From Actinokineospora pegani (GTDB lineage Bacteria > Actinomycetota > Actinomycetes > Mycobacteriales > Pseudonocardiaceae): DNA of 64,000 nucleotides. Below the pieces are notes generated by a model. It was not told where the DNA came from. It was given only the letters and a program-made list of their open reading frames with translations, and made no database searches. Every line of letters begins with the position of its first letter. Position 1 is the stretch's first letter. Location of the stretch: NCBI RefSeq assembly GCF_009745975.1, contig NZ_WHOL01000098.1, positions 62,001 through 126,000 on the forward strand. The letters are read 5' to 3'. The position numbers and the translations under genes are program-made. This document shows, piece after piece, positions 21,628-29,775 of the stretch.

Positions 21628-21639
21628 GTCTTCCCCACA

Positions 21640-21668
21640 GGGGGTCCAGGCACAACCTGGACCCCCTT
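21640..21668 (+). terminator. Terminator hairpin after DUF397 copy 2
   Basis: Same 11-bp stem and CACAA loop as at 19848-19876 (arms 21640-21650 and 21656-21666), followed by TT. Confidence 0.8.
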
Positions 21669-21819
21669 AACCTGCCCGAGCCCGCGACGAACAGCCCCGC
21701 GAACGGAGCGCCGGTGTACCTCGATCCCTGCGCCGTTATCCCCGGCACGTCCACGGCAACCGCGCTAGGCAACGGTGGGGGGCCGCCCGCTGCCCGGTGT
21801 CACCGCTGTGCATCGCGGA

Positions 21820-24345
21820 TTACCGCAACGAGGCAATGAGGCGGCCTATCAGGGCGGCTGCTGAGTGGTCGGGCGGAAGCAGGGGCTTGATGGCGCACAG
21901 TTGCGCCGTGAGAATTTCATTCTCCAACAACGCGTCTTCGTCTCCGTCAACCTCCTTGAGGAACACGGCATGGATCTCTCGCTCCGCGGCATCGGGCCAG
22001 CGAAGAGCCTCGACTTCGTGGACTTCGACGCAGTGCCGGAGCGCCACCCCGGCTTCGTCGGAGCGCTCAAGCGTGGCGAGCAGGAAACAGAGTTCCATCC
22101 ACGGCCGACTCGGGTCGTCGGCGGAGAGCTCGCGAAGATCGTCGAGGAAGCCGTTCACTAGTTGGTCCGGGTCTACCTGCTGAACCATGTCCGCTAGTTC
22201 TGCCTGCCCCGCTGCCTGGAGGCGTGTGGCGATGGCCGCCATCTCGGACTGGTCTTCGGCGAACAGGACGTGCAATGCCGATGCCTGTGCTTCTTGTGGA
22301 TAGAGAAGCTCGGGCAAGCTGGTGAGGTATTCGTTCGCCGCTGTGATCTCGGCGAGTGCGTCCGCTGTATCGCCCATGCTGAGGAGCACGAGACCTAGTC
22401 CGTTGGACGCCATCGCCGCGGCTCGGTGATGACCGTGTTGGCGGTAGAGATCTCGGCCGAGGCGCGCACTGGTGACCGCTTCTTTGAAGTGCCCGGTTAG
22501 GCGCAGCAATTGACCCATAGTGCACCAGGCATTGGCTTCGACCGAGGGAGCGTCCAGTTCCTGGGCAATGGCCAAGGCACGCCGGCCTGCGGCCAATCCA
22601 GCTTCTGTGCTGCCATTTTCCACCAGCGTCAGGCCTAGCTCTTGCCACGCTAGGGATTCGTCGTGAGGATCAGCGAGCTTGAGCGATAGGCGCAGGCGCT
22701 TTTCGGCGACGGGAAGGGCTTCGTCTTCCCGGTCATCAAGGCGGAGCGCAACTCCAAGTTCGCGGAGCGCAGCGATCTCATGTTCTGGACGTGTGCCGAT
22801 CTCGCCGAAAATCGTTGTCGCGTCCGTGGCAGAAGCGATGCTGTCGGCAATCTGGAGACATGCTCGCTGAGCCCGCGAGCGGTGATAGTCGGCTAAGCCT
22901 TCACCGAACCGGTCACCCGCCTCAATGGCGGCACGCTTCGCGATGGCGGTCACCATCAGGACACTGTCGTACTCACCGCGTTTGATCAGGTAGGGCGCGA
23001 TCACCACCGCCAGGTCGATCGCCGCCTGATGTCCTGCGGCTGCGGCGACGGGGACAGCGGCGATCAGGTTGGCCTGCTCCGCCGCCAACCACTTCACCAA
23101 TGTCGCAGTGGAGTCCTCTCCCGTCTGTTCCCGTAGCCGAGCGGTGGCATCGAGCGCGAGCGCGCTGTAGCCGTCGAGCAGACGTGCCAGTGCGCCGTTT
23201 CGCCCGTCCGAGTCGGCGCGGGCGTGACCGTGCTCGTCGGCGTAGAGCCGGATGAGGTCATGCAGGCGCCATCTGCCCCACACGTCACCTGGTTCGACCA
23301 GGTGGGCAGTCGACAGCCGCCGCAGGAGCTCTTCAGCGGTGTGGTCATCGACCTCGAGCAGCAGAGCAGCGGCGTGGGTCGACCAATCAGCACCAGGCGC
23401 GACCGGCAGCAAACGCAGCAGTGTCGCAGGCCTGTCGGCCAGGTCTTCATACGACAGGTCGAACGCCACCCGCACGGCCCTGTCCTCGCGGCTGAGCCGA
23501 TCGAGCCTGGTGAGCCCGTCATCAAGGGCAGCCGCGAGCGAGGCAGGCGGGCGCGCTGGCGAATCGGCCAAGAGCGCACCGCAGATGTTGAGCGCGAGCG
23601 GCAACCCGGCACACGACTTGGCGATCAGCTCACAATCCCGCGGGTTGTCCTCGACCCGCGTGTCCACCGCGCCGCGGCGCTGGCGCAGCACGTGCTGGAG
23701 CAGCGTTACCGAGTCCGAGGAATCCAGCACGCCCAGCTCGCACAACCGCGCGTCCACGTCGAGCGTGTGCCGGGACGTGATCAACACTCCGGTGCCCTTG
23801 TCACCAGGTAGCAGGGGCTCAACCTGTACCCGCGAAGAGACGTTGTCTAGTACCAGCAACAGAGGCCGCCCGTTGGCAGCGAAGGCGTCGAGGATCGTCC
23901 GGAACAGGCGCGCCCGGTCATCGGCGCCTTCGGGAACGTGCTCTCCGGGCACCGCGAGCGACCGCAGCAACGAACCCAGCCCGTCGCTGGCGCTGACCAG
24001 CCGTTCCTTCTCGTATCCGTGGAGGTCGAGGAACAGAACACCCCCGGGGCACAAGCCGCGTTCGCGCACGACATGCGCGGCTTCGACGGCAAGCGCTGTC
24101 TTGCCGACCCCGCCCAACCCGGTAACGAGACAAGACCCGCTCCCATGCCCCTCAAACTGTGTCACCACCTCGGCCAACTCGCTGTCACGGCCGATGAGAC
24201 CGGTGATCGAGCGCGGGAGTCCGCCGAGCGCAGGCTCCACCTTCGGGGGGAGGGTGAGGGTCACCTCCTTGCCCTGGATCACAGTGCCGACGAACACGCC
24301 ACCGGAGATGGAGTTCACCGGTGTCTTGGCCTGGTGCCAGCGCAC
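21820..24345 (-). CDS. NLR-like STAND ATPase: N-terminal amyloid-type motif, NB-ARC, TPR repeats
   Basis: 841 residues. Residues 11-24 (NSISGGVFVGTVIQ) form a short RHIM/BASS-like motif. NB-ARC follows from about 50: IGRDSELAEV, Walker A at 76-83 (GLGGVGKT), Walker B in PLLLVLDNVSS, ITSRH sensor, CAGLPLALNICGALL, and a winged helix ending RLHDLIRLYADEH. The C-terminal 400 residues are helical TPR-like repeats (ALRELGVALRLDDREDEALP, ALAIAQELDAPSVEANAWCTMGQLL). STAND proteins oligomerise on ligand binding; NLR-type members serve in anti-phage defence and regulated cell death. No DNA-binding domain is seen, so it is not an AfsR-type regulator. GTG 24345 follows GAGGGAGC and lies 14 bp after the membrane-protein gene. 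Base composition is visibly less GC-rich than its neighbours. Confidence 0.88.
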   Translation of the reverse strand: MRWHQAKTPVNSISGGVFVGTVIQGKEVTLTLPPKVEPALGGLPRSITGLIGRDSELAEVVTQFEGHGSGSCLVTGLGGVGKTALAVEAAHVVRERGLCPGGVLFLDLHGYEKERLVSASDGLGSLLRSLAVPGEHVPEGADDRARLFRTILDAFAANGRPLLLVLDNVSSRVQVEPLLPGDKGTGVLITSRHTLDVDARLCELGVLDSSDSVTLLQHVLRQRRGAVDTRVEDNPRDCELIAKSCAGLPLALNICGALLADSPARPPASLAAALDDGLTRLDRLSREDRAVRVAFDLSYEDLADRPATLLRLLPVAPGADWSTHAAALLLEVDDHTAEELLRRLSTAHLVEPGDVWGRWRLHDLIRLYADEHGHARADSDGRNGALARLLDGYSALALDATARLREQTGEDSTATLVKWLAAEQANLIAAVPVAAAAGHQAAIDLAVVIAPYLIKRGEYDSVLMVTAIAKRAAIEAGDRFGEGLADYHRSRAQRACLQIADSIASATDATTIFGEIGTRPEHEIAALRELGVALRLDDREDEALPVAEKRLRLSLKLADPHDESLAWQELGLTLVENGSTEAGLAAGRRALAIAQELDAPSVEANAWCTMGQLLRLTGHFKEAVTSARLGRDLYRQHGHHRAAAMASNGLGLVLLSMGDTADALAEITAANEYLTSLPELLYPQEAQASALHVLFAEDQSEMAAIATRLQAAGQAELADMVQQVDPDQLVNGFLDDLRELSADDPSRPWMELCFLLATLERSDEAGVALRHCVEVHEVEALRWPDAAEREIHAVFLKEVDGDEDALLENEILTAQLCAIKPLLPPDHSAAALIGRLIASLR

Positions 24346-24359
24346 AGTCGCTCCCTCGA

Positions 24360-24680
24360 TCAGGCCTCGCGGTCATGCGTTCGACGCCCGCCGGACCGAT
24401 CTCGCTCCACGTAACTCCCGGTCTGAATGACGTCGTTGTGGAACTCACCGCCGGATATCGAGTTGGTGGTGCCCCCGTCCCGCCGTGGCTGTGCGGGTGC
24501 TCTCCGGTTCGCGACGTAGGCAGCGATCGCGACACCCAACCCCACGATGCCGACGAACGCACTGGTGACGCTGGCAGCTCGATCGGCCCGCTCCAAACCG
24601 AGAAGCACGAAGAACACGCCTAGACCCCCGAGGAGCAGCACACACCCCACCCACAGCACGATCCGCCGCCACGTCGCCAT
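24360..24680 (-). CDS. Two-helix membrane protein with C-terminal amyloid-type motif (putative NLR effector)
   Basis: 106 residues. Two transmembrane helices at about 7-28 (IVLWVGCVLLLGGLGVFFVLL) and 37-56 (ASVTSAFVGIVGLGVAIAAY), then a basic linker (ANRRAPAQPRRDGG). Residues 73-86, NSISGGEFHNDVIQ, match the N-terminal motif of the next gene at 10 of 14 positions, including NSISGG, F and VIQ. In known bacterial amyloid-signalling pairs the NLR carries the motif at its N-terminus and the neighbouring effector at its C-terminus, exactly this arrangement. I infer a membrane-acting effector triggered by templating from the NLR. ATG 24680 is chosen; ATG 24689 is possible. No strong Shine-Dalgarno. 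Confidence 0.75.
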   Translation of the reverse strand: MATWRRIVLWVGCVLLLGGLGVFFVLLGLERADRAASVTSAFVGIVGLGVAIAAYVANRRAPAQPRRDGGTTNSISGGEFHNDVIQTGSYVERDRSGGRRTHDREA

Positions 24681-24775
24681 GCTCGCCATCGTGCCCGAAG
24701 CGCCACCCCCACAACCACCACAGGCCGCCGGTGTAACCCAGATGCCGGACACGGAGTCCACACAACACGACCTAG

Positions 24776-24824
24776 CGACGGCCTCGGCACGACGTCCAGG
24801 GTCGAGAACGGGGAACGGGGTGTG
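24776..24824 (+). pseudogene. Scrap of an XRE/DUF5753 regulator gene (HTH recognition segment)
   Basis: The plus-strand frame from 24780 reads GLGTTSRVENGERGV, matching the recognition helix of XRE/DUF5753 proteins (compare GLATMSRIENGKRH in the regulator at 18834). No start, no stop and no further domain are attached. It lies 14 bp from the right copy of the 37-bp repeat. Confidence 0.5.
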
Positions 24825-24830
24825 CGCCCC

Positions 24831-26225
24831 CTACGCCGCCTTGTCCCGCACCGCCCGCGCCAGGGCGTGCGCGCGCCGGGTCTGCTTGCGCGCCATCACC
24901 CGGAACACCACCAGGTGGACCGGGTACACCGCACGCCAGTACGCCCACCCGAGCAAACCCCGAGAACGCAACGCCCCCACCTGCCGCAGCTCCGGTGAGG
25001 TGCTGACGTCGATGCGGTAACCGAGCCACGCCTCGCCGCAGAACCACTTGTCGGTGTAGAGGACGATGTGGTGGTCGTCGATGGAGGCGATCGTCCACCA
25101 ATCCACCGCCGCGCCCACGACGACGTCGTCGGGCTTCTGGAGCACCAGCTTCTCACCGAAGAGCTTGCCCAGCCAGATGCGCAGCACCCACGCCCACGCC
25201 CAGCCGTACCAGTGCAGGTTGTTCCCGCAGCGGGACAGGTCGAGGCGGGCGCCCTGGGCCTCCGACGGGTCCATGTCCACGGAGGTGCTGAGGGTGAAAA
25301 CACCGTCGTGCACGCCGTTGTCGGCGTCGAGGACGTCGGTGGCCATCCGCTCGCGCTGGTCGTCCAGGGTGTGCTCGATGGCCTCGACCATCGACACCCG
25401 GGCGGTGAACGGGCTCTCCACCTGGGTGACCACGACGTCGTTGCGCAGGCTGTCGATGAGCGAGCTGCTCACCGCCTTGTCCACGGGGGTCACCAGGTGC
25501 ACCCAGTACGACGAGAGTCCGGGGGACAGGTACGGCACCCGCACGACCCGCCGCCTGGGCAGCCCGCGCACCTTCGCGTAGAGCTGCATCAGCTCCTCGT
25601 AGGTGAGCACGTCGGGGCCGCCCACCTCGTGCACACCCGCGCCGACGCGCTCCTGGTCGGCCGCCAGCCGCAGCGACGCCACCAGGTCGGACTCGGCGAT
25701 CGGCTGCACCGTCGTGGTGACCCACTTCGGGCACACCATGACCGGCAGCCGCTCGGTGAGGTAGCGCAGCATCTCGAAGGAGATGCTGCCGGAGCCGATG
25801 ATCACCGCGGCGCGCAGCTCGACGACCGGCACCCCGGTCTCGGCGAGCAGCATCCCGACCTCCTGGCGCGAGGCCAGGTGCGGGGAGAGCTCGTCGGCGC
25901 CGAGGCCGCCCAGGTAGACGATCCGATCGACCCCGGCGGCGGCGGCCGCGTCGGCGAAGGAACGGGCCAGCGCGCGGTCCTTCTCCTCGAAGTCGGACCC
26001 GCCCGCCATCGCGTGGACCAGGTAGTAGGCCGTCTCGACCCCGGCGAGCACCTCGGTCAGCGCCTCGGTGTCCCCCACGTCGACCGGGCAGTGCCGCACG
26101 TTGTCGCCATCGGGCAGCTTCGCGCTGTTGCGCCCGAGCGCCAGCACGCTCACCCCGTCCGCGTCGAGGGACTCGACGAGCTTGTGCCCGACGTAGCCGC
26201 TCGCTCCCGCCACCGCGACCGTCAT
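24831..26225 (-). CDS. SDR-family NAD(P)-binding protein with DUF2867 domain
   Basis: 464 residues. N-terminal Rossmann domain (MTVAVAGASGYVGHKLVESL; atypical SDR of the NmrA/complex-I-subunit type, DRIVYLGGLG, LRAAVIIGSGSISFEMLRYL) to about 290. The C-terminal half is DUF2867 (WYGWAWAWVLRIWLGKLFG, DWWTIASIDDHHIVLYTDKW). Proteins of this layout occur widely in actinobacteria; substrate unknown. The ATG overlaps the preceding gene stop (ATGA), so the two are coupled. The last codons overlap the right copy of a 37-bp direct repeat. Confidence 0.88.
   Translation of the reverse strand: MTVAVAGASGYVGHKLVESLDADGVSVLALGRNSAKLPDGDNVRHCPVDVGDTEALTEVLAGVETAYYLVHAMAGGSDFEEKDRALARSFADAAAAAGVDRIVYLGGLGADELSPHLASRQEVGMLLAETGVPVVELRAAVIIGSGSISFEMLRYLTERLPVMVCPKWVTTTVQPIAESDLVASLRLAADQERVGAGVHEVGGPDVLTYEELMQLYAKVRGLPRRRVVRVPYLSPGLSSYWVHLVTPVDKAVSSSLIDSLRNDVVVTQVESPFTARVSMVEAIEHTLDDQRERMATDVLDADNGVHDGVFTLSTSVDMDPSEAQGARLDLSRCGNNLHWYGWAWAWVLRIWLGKLFGEKLVLQKPDDVVVGAAVDWWTIASIDDHHIVLYTDKWFCGEAWLGYRIDVSTSPELRQVGALRSRGLLGWAYWRAVYPVHLVVFRVMARKQTRRAHALARAVRDKAA
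24838..24874. repeat. 37-bp direct repeat, right copy (native SDR 3' end)
   Basis: Partner of 21110-21146, one mismatch (24863 versus 21135). Lies inside the SDR gene just before its stop. Confidence 0.85.
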
Positions 26226-26593
26226 GTCAGCCTCAGATCCCCGGTGAACGCCCGCACCCAGGCGAGCAGTCCGTGCCATTCGGTGGCCCCGGCGCCCTTG
26301 ACGGCCGCCATCCGGTCCTGCCAGGCCGCGTGCCCCACCGCGACCCGGATCGCCGCCCGGCTGAACCGCTCCCGCAGCGCCGCGGACATCGCCCCCACCA
26401 CGAGCGCCCGCGTGTCGGCGTCATCCAGGTCCGGACTGTCCACCAACTGGTGATGCCGCCCGAACAATTCCACCGTCAGCGCACTGGCCGCGTCCGCGTC
26501 CCGGACACAGCAGTCGAACACCCGGAAGACGAAGGTCAGGAGTCGGTCGTGCTGGTCACCCCAGTCCACGCCGCCCCCGGGTGCCACCACCAT
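26222..26593 (-). CDS. Hypothetical protein coupled to the SDR gene
   Basis: 123 residues, mostly helical (RLLTFVFRVFDCCVRDADAASALTVELF, LVVGAMSAALRERFSRAAIRVAVGHAAW) with a conserved-looking aromatic end (EWHGLLAWVRAFTGDLRLT). No domain recognised; a globin- or regulator-like helical fold is possible but unsupported. ATG 26593 follows GAGGGG. Its stop overlaps the SDR start. It lies 139 bp downstream of the dynamin pair on the same strand. Confidence 0.65.
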   Translation of the reverse strand: MVVAPGGGVDWGDQHDRLLTFVFRVFDCCVRDADAASALTVELFGRHHQLVDSPDLDDADTRALVVGAMSAALRERFSRAAIRVAVGHAAWQDRMAAVKGAGATEWHGLLAWVRAFTGDLRLT

Positions 26594-26732
26594 CACACGC
26601 CCCTCACCACAGTTAGCCGAGACCTCCCCCAAAGCTAACCCCGCCCCACCCACCCCACCACTCGACCACCTGTGTCCCAACCCACCCTCGACCGCCACCA
26701 CTCAGGATCATCGCCACCGGCAGATCCCGCCA

Positions 26733-27869
26733 CTACGCCGAGATCACCCCGCGCGCCACCATCTCCTCGCAACTGCGCACCACCACCAACGCGGCCCGCC
26801 GCGCAGCCGAATCCCGCCGCACGTCCTCCCCCACCGCCCGCCACCGCGCCACAGCCCCCGGCGCGTCATCCGACACCGCCAACCGCTCCGCGGGCGTCAC
26901 CCCGTGCTGCCCCAACAGGTACCGCGCCTCGGCCTCCTCCGCGCCCAGCACCACCCTCCCGGTGTCCAAGTCAGCCAACAACCGCAACTCCCGCAGGTCG
27001 TGCGCCGACGCCAGCGCCCGCTCCACCTCCTCCGCCAACCCCGCCGACCGGGGCTCCCGCCGCAGCACGGCCTCCAGGGCCGTCAACCCCGACCGCCCCC
27101 GCAACACCGAGGCCCGCGCCGCGAACCGCGCACCGATGGCCGCCCGCAAGTCCGCCACCCCGCTGGCCCGCACCAGGTCCCCGACCAGGTCCACCCCCGG
27201 CCGCCGGGCCAGCGTCGCCGCCAACCGGGTGCCGAACAACCCCAACCGGTCCAGCAACGCCCCCGCCGCGGGCGTCGCCGCGCGGAACCGGTCGACGGAC
27301 AACAACGCGGCGTCCAACTGGGCCTTGGGCACCCGTCCCAGCGCGACGACCGCCTCGGCCTCGGCGGCGGTCATGGTCGACGCCCCCAGCGCCAGGACCC
27401 CCGCGACGGCGATGACGTCCTGGGACAGCACGCCCAACCCCGGCGACCGGGCCGCCCGCCTGGCCACCTGCCGGGCCGAGACCAGCGCGTCCACCCGCCC
27501 GCCGCCGAGTTCGTCGGCCCGCGACAGCACCACCAGGACCGTCACCGGGTCGCGGCCGCGCAGGGCGGTGACGTCCACGGCGGGGTGCGGGGTCAGCCAC
27601 ACCGAGGCGTCCACGTCCGGCTCGGCCGAGTCGATCAGCTCGACGTCGCCCGGCCAGTCGACCGTGAGGCGGTCGGTGGGGACCGGTTCGCCGACGACGG
27701 CGTTCATCAGGGTGGTGCGGCCGGAACCCGGGGCCCCGGTGATGCCGACGCGCAGCGGGCCCTCCACACGGGACCGGGCGGCGTGCAGGAAGCGCTCGGC
27801 GCGCGGGTTGTCGCGGAACAGCGGCAGCGCCTGGTCCAGCAGGGACCACGCCGTGGTCGCCAGGCTCAT
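26733..27869 (-). CDS. Second dynamin-like GTPase (IniC-like)
   Basis: 378 residues. A P-loop-like GITGAPGSGRTTLMNAVVG at about 40-58 has Arg where the invariant Lys of GxxxxGK(S/T) should be. VELIDSAEPD (G3-like) and TVLVVLSRADELGG (G4-like) follow, then a long helical part (DLRAAIGARF, LRGRSGLTALEAVLRREPRSAGLAEEVERALASAHDLRELRLL). No transmembrane helix. ATG 27869 overlaps the upstream dynamin stop (ATGA). In mycobacteria IniA and IniC are such a tandem pair; bacterial tandem dynamins usually act together in membrane remodelling. Confidence 0.82.
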   Translation of the reverse strand: MSLATTAWSLLDQALPLFRDNPRAERFLHAARSRVEGPLRVGITGAPGSGRTTLMNAVVGEPVPTDRLTVDWPGDVELIDSAEPDVDASVWLTPHPAVDVTALRGRDPVTVLVVLSRADELGGGRVDALVSARQVARRAARSPGLGVLSQDVIAVAGVLALGASTMTAAEAEAVVALGRVPKAQLDAALLSVDRFRAATPAAGALLDRLGLFGTRLAATLARRPGVDLVGDLVRASGVADLRAAIGARFAARASVLRGRSGLTALEAVLRREPRSAGLAEEVERALASAHDLRELRLLADLDTGRVVLGAEEAEARYLLGQHGVTPAERLAVSDDAPGAVARWRAVGEDVRRDSAARRAALVVVRSCEEMVARGVISA

Positions 27870-29665
27870 GCCGACAGCGCCGTCCGCGCGGCCCGCAGCG
27901 ACTCGGCGCGCCGCCGCAGGGCGATCAGCTTCTCCAGGCCGCGCCGCACCTCCGCGGCCCTGGCGCCCTGGCGGGCGACGGTGGCGTCCATGTCGACCTT
28001 GATCGCGCGCGCGGACTCGGTGGCCTCCGCGCGCAGCCGCTGGCCGACGGCGGCGAAGCGGTCGCGCAGCGCGCGGTGGATGAGCCGGGTGGCGTCCTTG
28101 GTCTCCTTGCCGTAGGCGAGGAAGAAGTCGTCCACGTGGCGCTGGGCGGTGGTCTTGGCCACGGCCTGGCGGCGCTTGAGCCGGGCGCCGCGCTCCTCGA
28201 AGACGCTGCGGGCGCCGAAGGCGACACCGGCGCCGACGGAGAACGGGTTGATCAGCGGCAGCCCGGCCAGCGAGGTCGCCAGGCCGGACATGAGCAGGCC
28301 GCCGTAGGAGCCGCGCAGGCCGACGAACAGCTTCTGCGGCACGGAGAACTTCTCGATGTTGGGCGCGCGCAGCGCGTCGACGCGCTCGCCGGTGATCTCC
28401 TGGACCAGGTCGGCGGGCAGGTCGGCGGCGTCGGGCACGGCGTGCCGGGCGATCCGGCCCGCGGTCCACTCGAACCGCTCCAGCAGCCACGCCGAGTGCA
28501 CCTCCGCCACCGAGGTCAGGTTCTGCGCCATCCACTCCTGGAACTCCGGCCACACCTTGGCCGGGTCGGCGGCGTCGAAGTAGTCGTCGACCGCGCGCAG
28601 GATGCGCCGGGTGCGGTCGCGCAGGTCGAAGTCCATGTCCGCCATCAGGTCGGCGATGTCGTCGGACAGCAGGGTCTGCCAGCGCTGCGCCTCCCGCGCC
28701 AACTCCTCCACCCGCCGACCGGCCGCGTGCCAGGCGGCCACGGCCACCGGGTCGGCCGCGGGCTGGCCCGCGTCGAACTCCGCTCGCAGCGGCACGATGA
28801 GCTGGTCCAGGGCAAGTCCGCTGGTGGCCGCGGCCGCCGCGGCGGCGACCCCGGCCGGGTCGGCGAGCACCTCGCGGCGCAGCGCGTCGACCAGTTCGGC
28901 GAACCCGGACTCGGCGTTGAGCCGCTTGTCCCCGGCCTTGGCCGCGACCAGGCGCAGCGCCGAGGACACCGGCAGCAGCGGGGCCGCGACCCCGGCCTCG
29001 GCGAGCAGCCCGCGGTCGCGCTCGGCCACCTCGCGCCAGCCCGGCACCATGTCGATCTTGGTCAGGGCGACCAGGATCGTCGGGCACAGCCGGGAGACCT
29101 GGACGAGCAGGTCGATCTCGGGGGCGCTGAGCACACCGGTCGCGTCGGAGACCAGCAGCACCGCGTCGGCCTCGGCCAGCACGTTCATGGCGCGGGCGGT
29201 GCGCGGGCACCCCGGGTCGCCGACGCCGGGGCAGTCGACGAGCACCAGTCCGGCGCCGAGCAGGGCACGGGGCAGGCCGACCTCGGCGCGCAGCACGTCG
29301 TCGCGGACCAGGGCGAGCTTGTTGGCCCGGCCGGTGGCGGCCTCGACCGGCCCGTCCGCCGCGGCGGGCCCGATGGCGAGGCGCTCGTCGGTGACCACGG
29401 CGGCCTCGGGGCTCTCGGCGTGGCGCACGACGGCGGGCACGGTGGTGGTCAGGTCGTCGCCGACCGCGCAGACCGGGGCGTTGAGGAGCGCGTTGACCAA
29501 CTGGCTCTTGCCCTGCCCCGGCTTGCCGACCACGGCGACGCGCTGCCCGGGGTCCAGCAACCCCGCCCGGCGGTCGGCGAGTCGGTTCACCAGGTCAGGG
29601 CGCCTGCCCGCGGCGCACGCGCGGATGGTGTCGTCGAGCAGCTCAAGCCACGGCGAGACGGTCAC
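27866..29665 (-). CDS. Dynamin-family GTPase (IniA-like)
   Basis: 599 residues. Intact G1 (VAVVGKPGQGKSQLVNAL), Thr switch (DLTTTVPAVV), G3 (LVDCPGVGDPG), G4 (ALTKIDMVPGW). A long helical stalk follows, with a hydrophobic paddle-like segment at about 470-510 (GSYGGLLMSGLATSLAGLPLINPFSVGAGVAFG) and a charged C-terminal helix. This matches bacterial dynamin-like proteins and the mycobacterial IniA, which mediates membrane fission. GTG 29665 begins the conserved part (SPWLELLDDTIRAC). It is preceded by a hairpin separating it from the iniB-like gene and is coupled to the second dynamin gene. Confidence 0.88.
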   Translation of the reverse strand: MTVSPWLELLDDTIRACAAGRRPDLVNRLADRRAGLLDPGQRVAVVGKPGQGKSQLVNALLNAPVCAVGDDLTTTVPAVVRHAESPEAAVVTDERLAIGPAAADGPVEAATGRANKLALVRDDVLRAEVGLPRALLGAGLVLVDCPGVGDPGCPRTARAMNVLAEADAVLLVSDATGVLSAPEIDLLVQVSRLCPTILVALTKIDMVPGWREVAERDRGLLAEAGVAAPLLPVSSALRLVAAKAGDKRLNAESGFAELVDALRREVLADPAGVAAAAAAATSGLALDQLIVPLRAEFDAGQPAADPVAVAAWHAAGRRVEELAREAQRWQTLLSDDIADLMADMDFDLRDRTRRILRAVDDYFDAADPAKVWPEFQEWMAQNLTSVAEVHSAWLLERFEWTAGRIARHAVPDAADLPADLVQEITGERVDALRAPNIEKFSVPQKLFVGLRGSYGGLLMSGLATSLAGLPLINPFSVGAGVAFGARSVFEERGARLKRRQAVAKTTAQRHVDDFFLAYGKETKDATRLIHRALRDRFAAVGQRLRAEATESARAIKVDMDATVARQGARAAEVRRGLEKLIALRRRAESLRAARTALSA

Positions 29666-29702
29666 CCATAAGAGTGTGCCGTAACGCTTCCGTGACATGA
29701 AA

Positions 29703-29737
29703 CAGGCGGGGTACATCCAATGGACGTACCCCGCCTG
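29703..29737 (-). terminator. Hairpin between the iniB-like and iniA-like genes
   Basis: A perfect 12-bp stem (arms 29703-29714 and 29726-29737; CAGGCGGGGTAC and its complement) with an 11-base loop, followed in the direction of transcription by TTTCATG. Placed 38 bp after the iniB-like stop and 38 bp before the iniA-like start. A terminator or attenuator that would make the first gene more highly expressed. Confidence 0.8.
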
Positions 29738-29775
29738 CCTCAGCTAGCGAGTGACTGGTTCACCCAGTCGGGCGA

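Larger units (their letters stand above)
21376..21746 (+). repeat. Partial duplicate of the DUF5753 tail-DUF397-terminator segment
   Basis: Copy 1 is 19581-19962 and copy 2 is 21376-21746. They share the last codons of DUF5753, the whole DUF397 gene, the hairpin terminator and about 85 bp beyond it, with scattered substitutions and small indels. The HTH-encoding part is missing from copy 2. Confidence 0.85.

Noticed and set aside
21820-24345. SARP/AfsR-type transcription activator
   Set aside because: It has NB-ARC and TPR parts but no OmpR-type winged helix or BTAD domain at the N-terminus.
18834-24874. Integrative element or prophage
   Set aside because: No integrase, transposase, relaxase, phage structural gene or tRNA attachment site is visible; only repeats and scraps.
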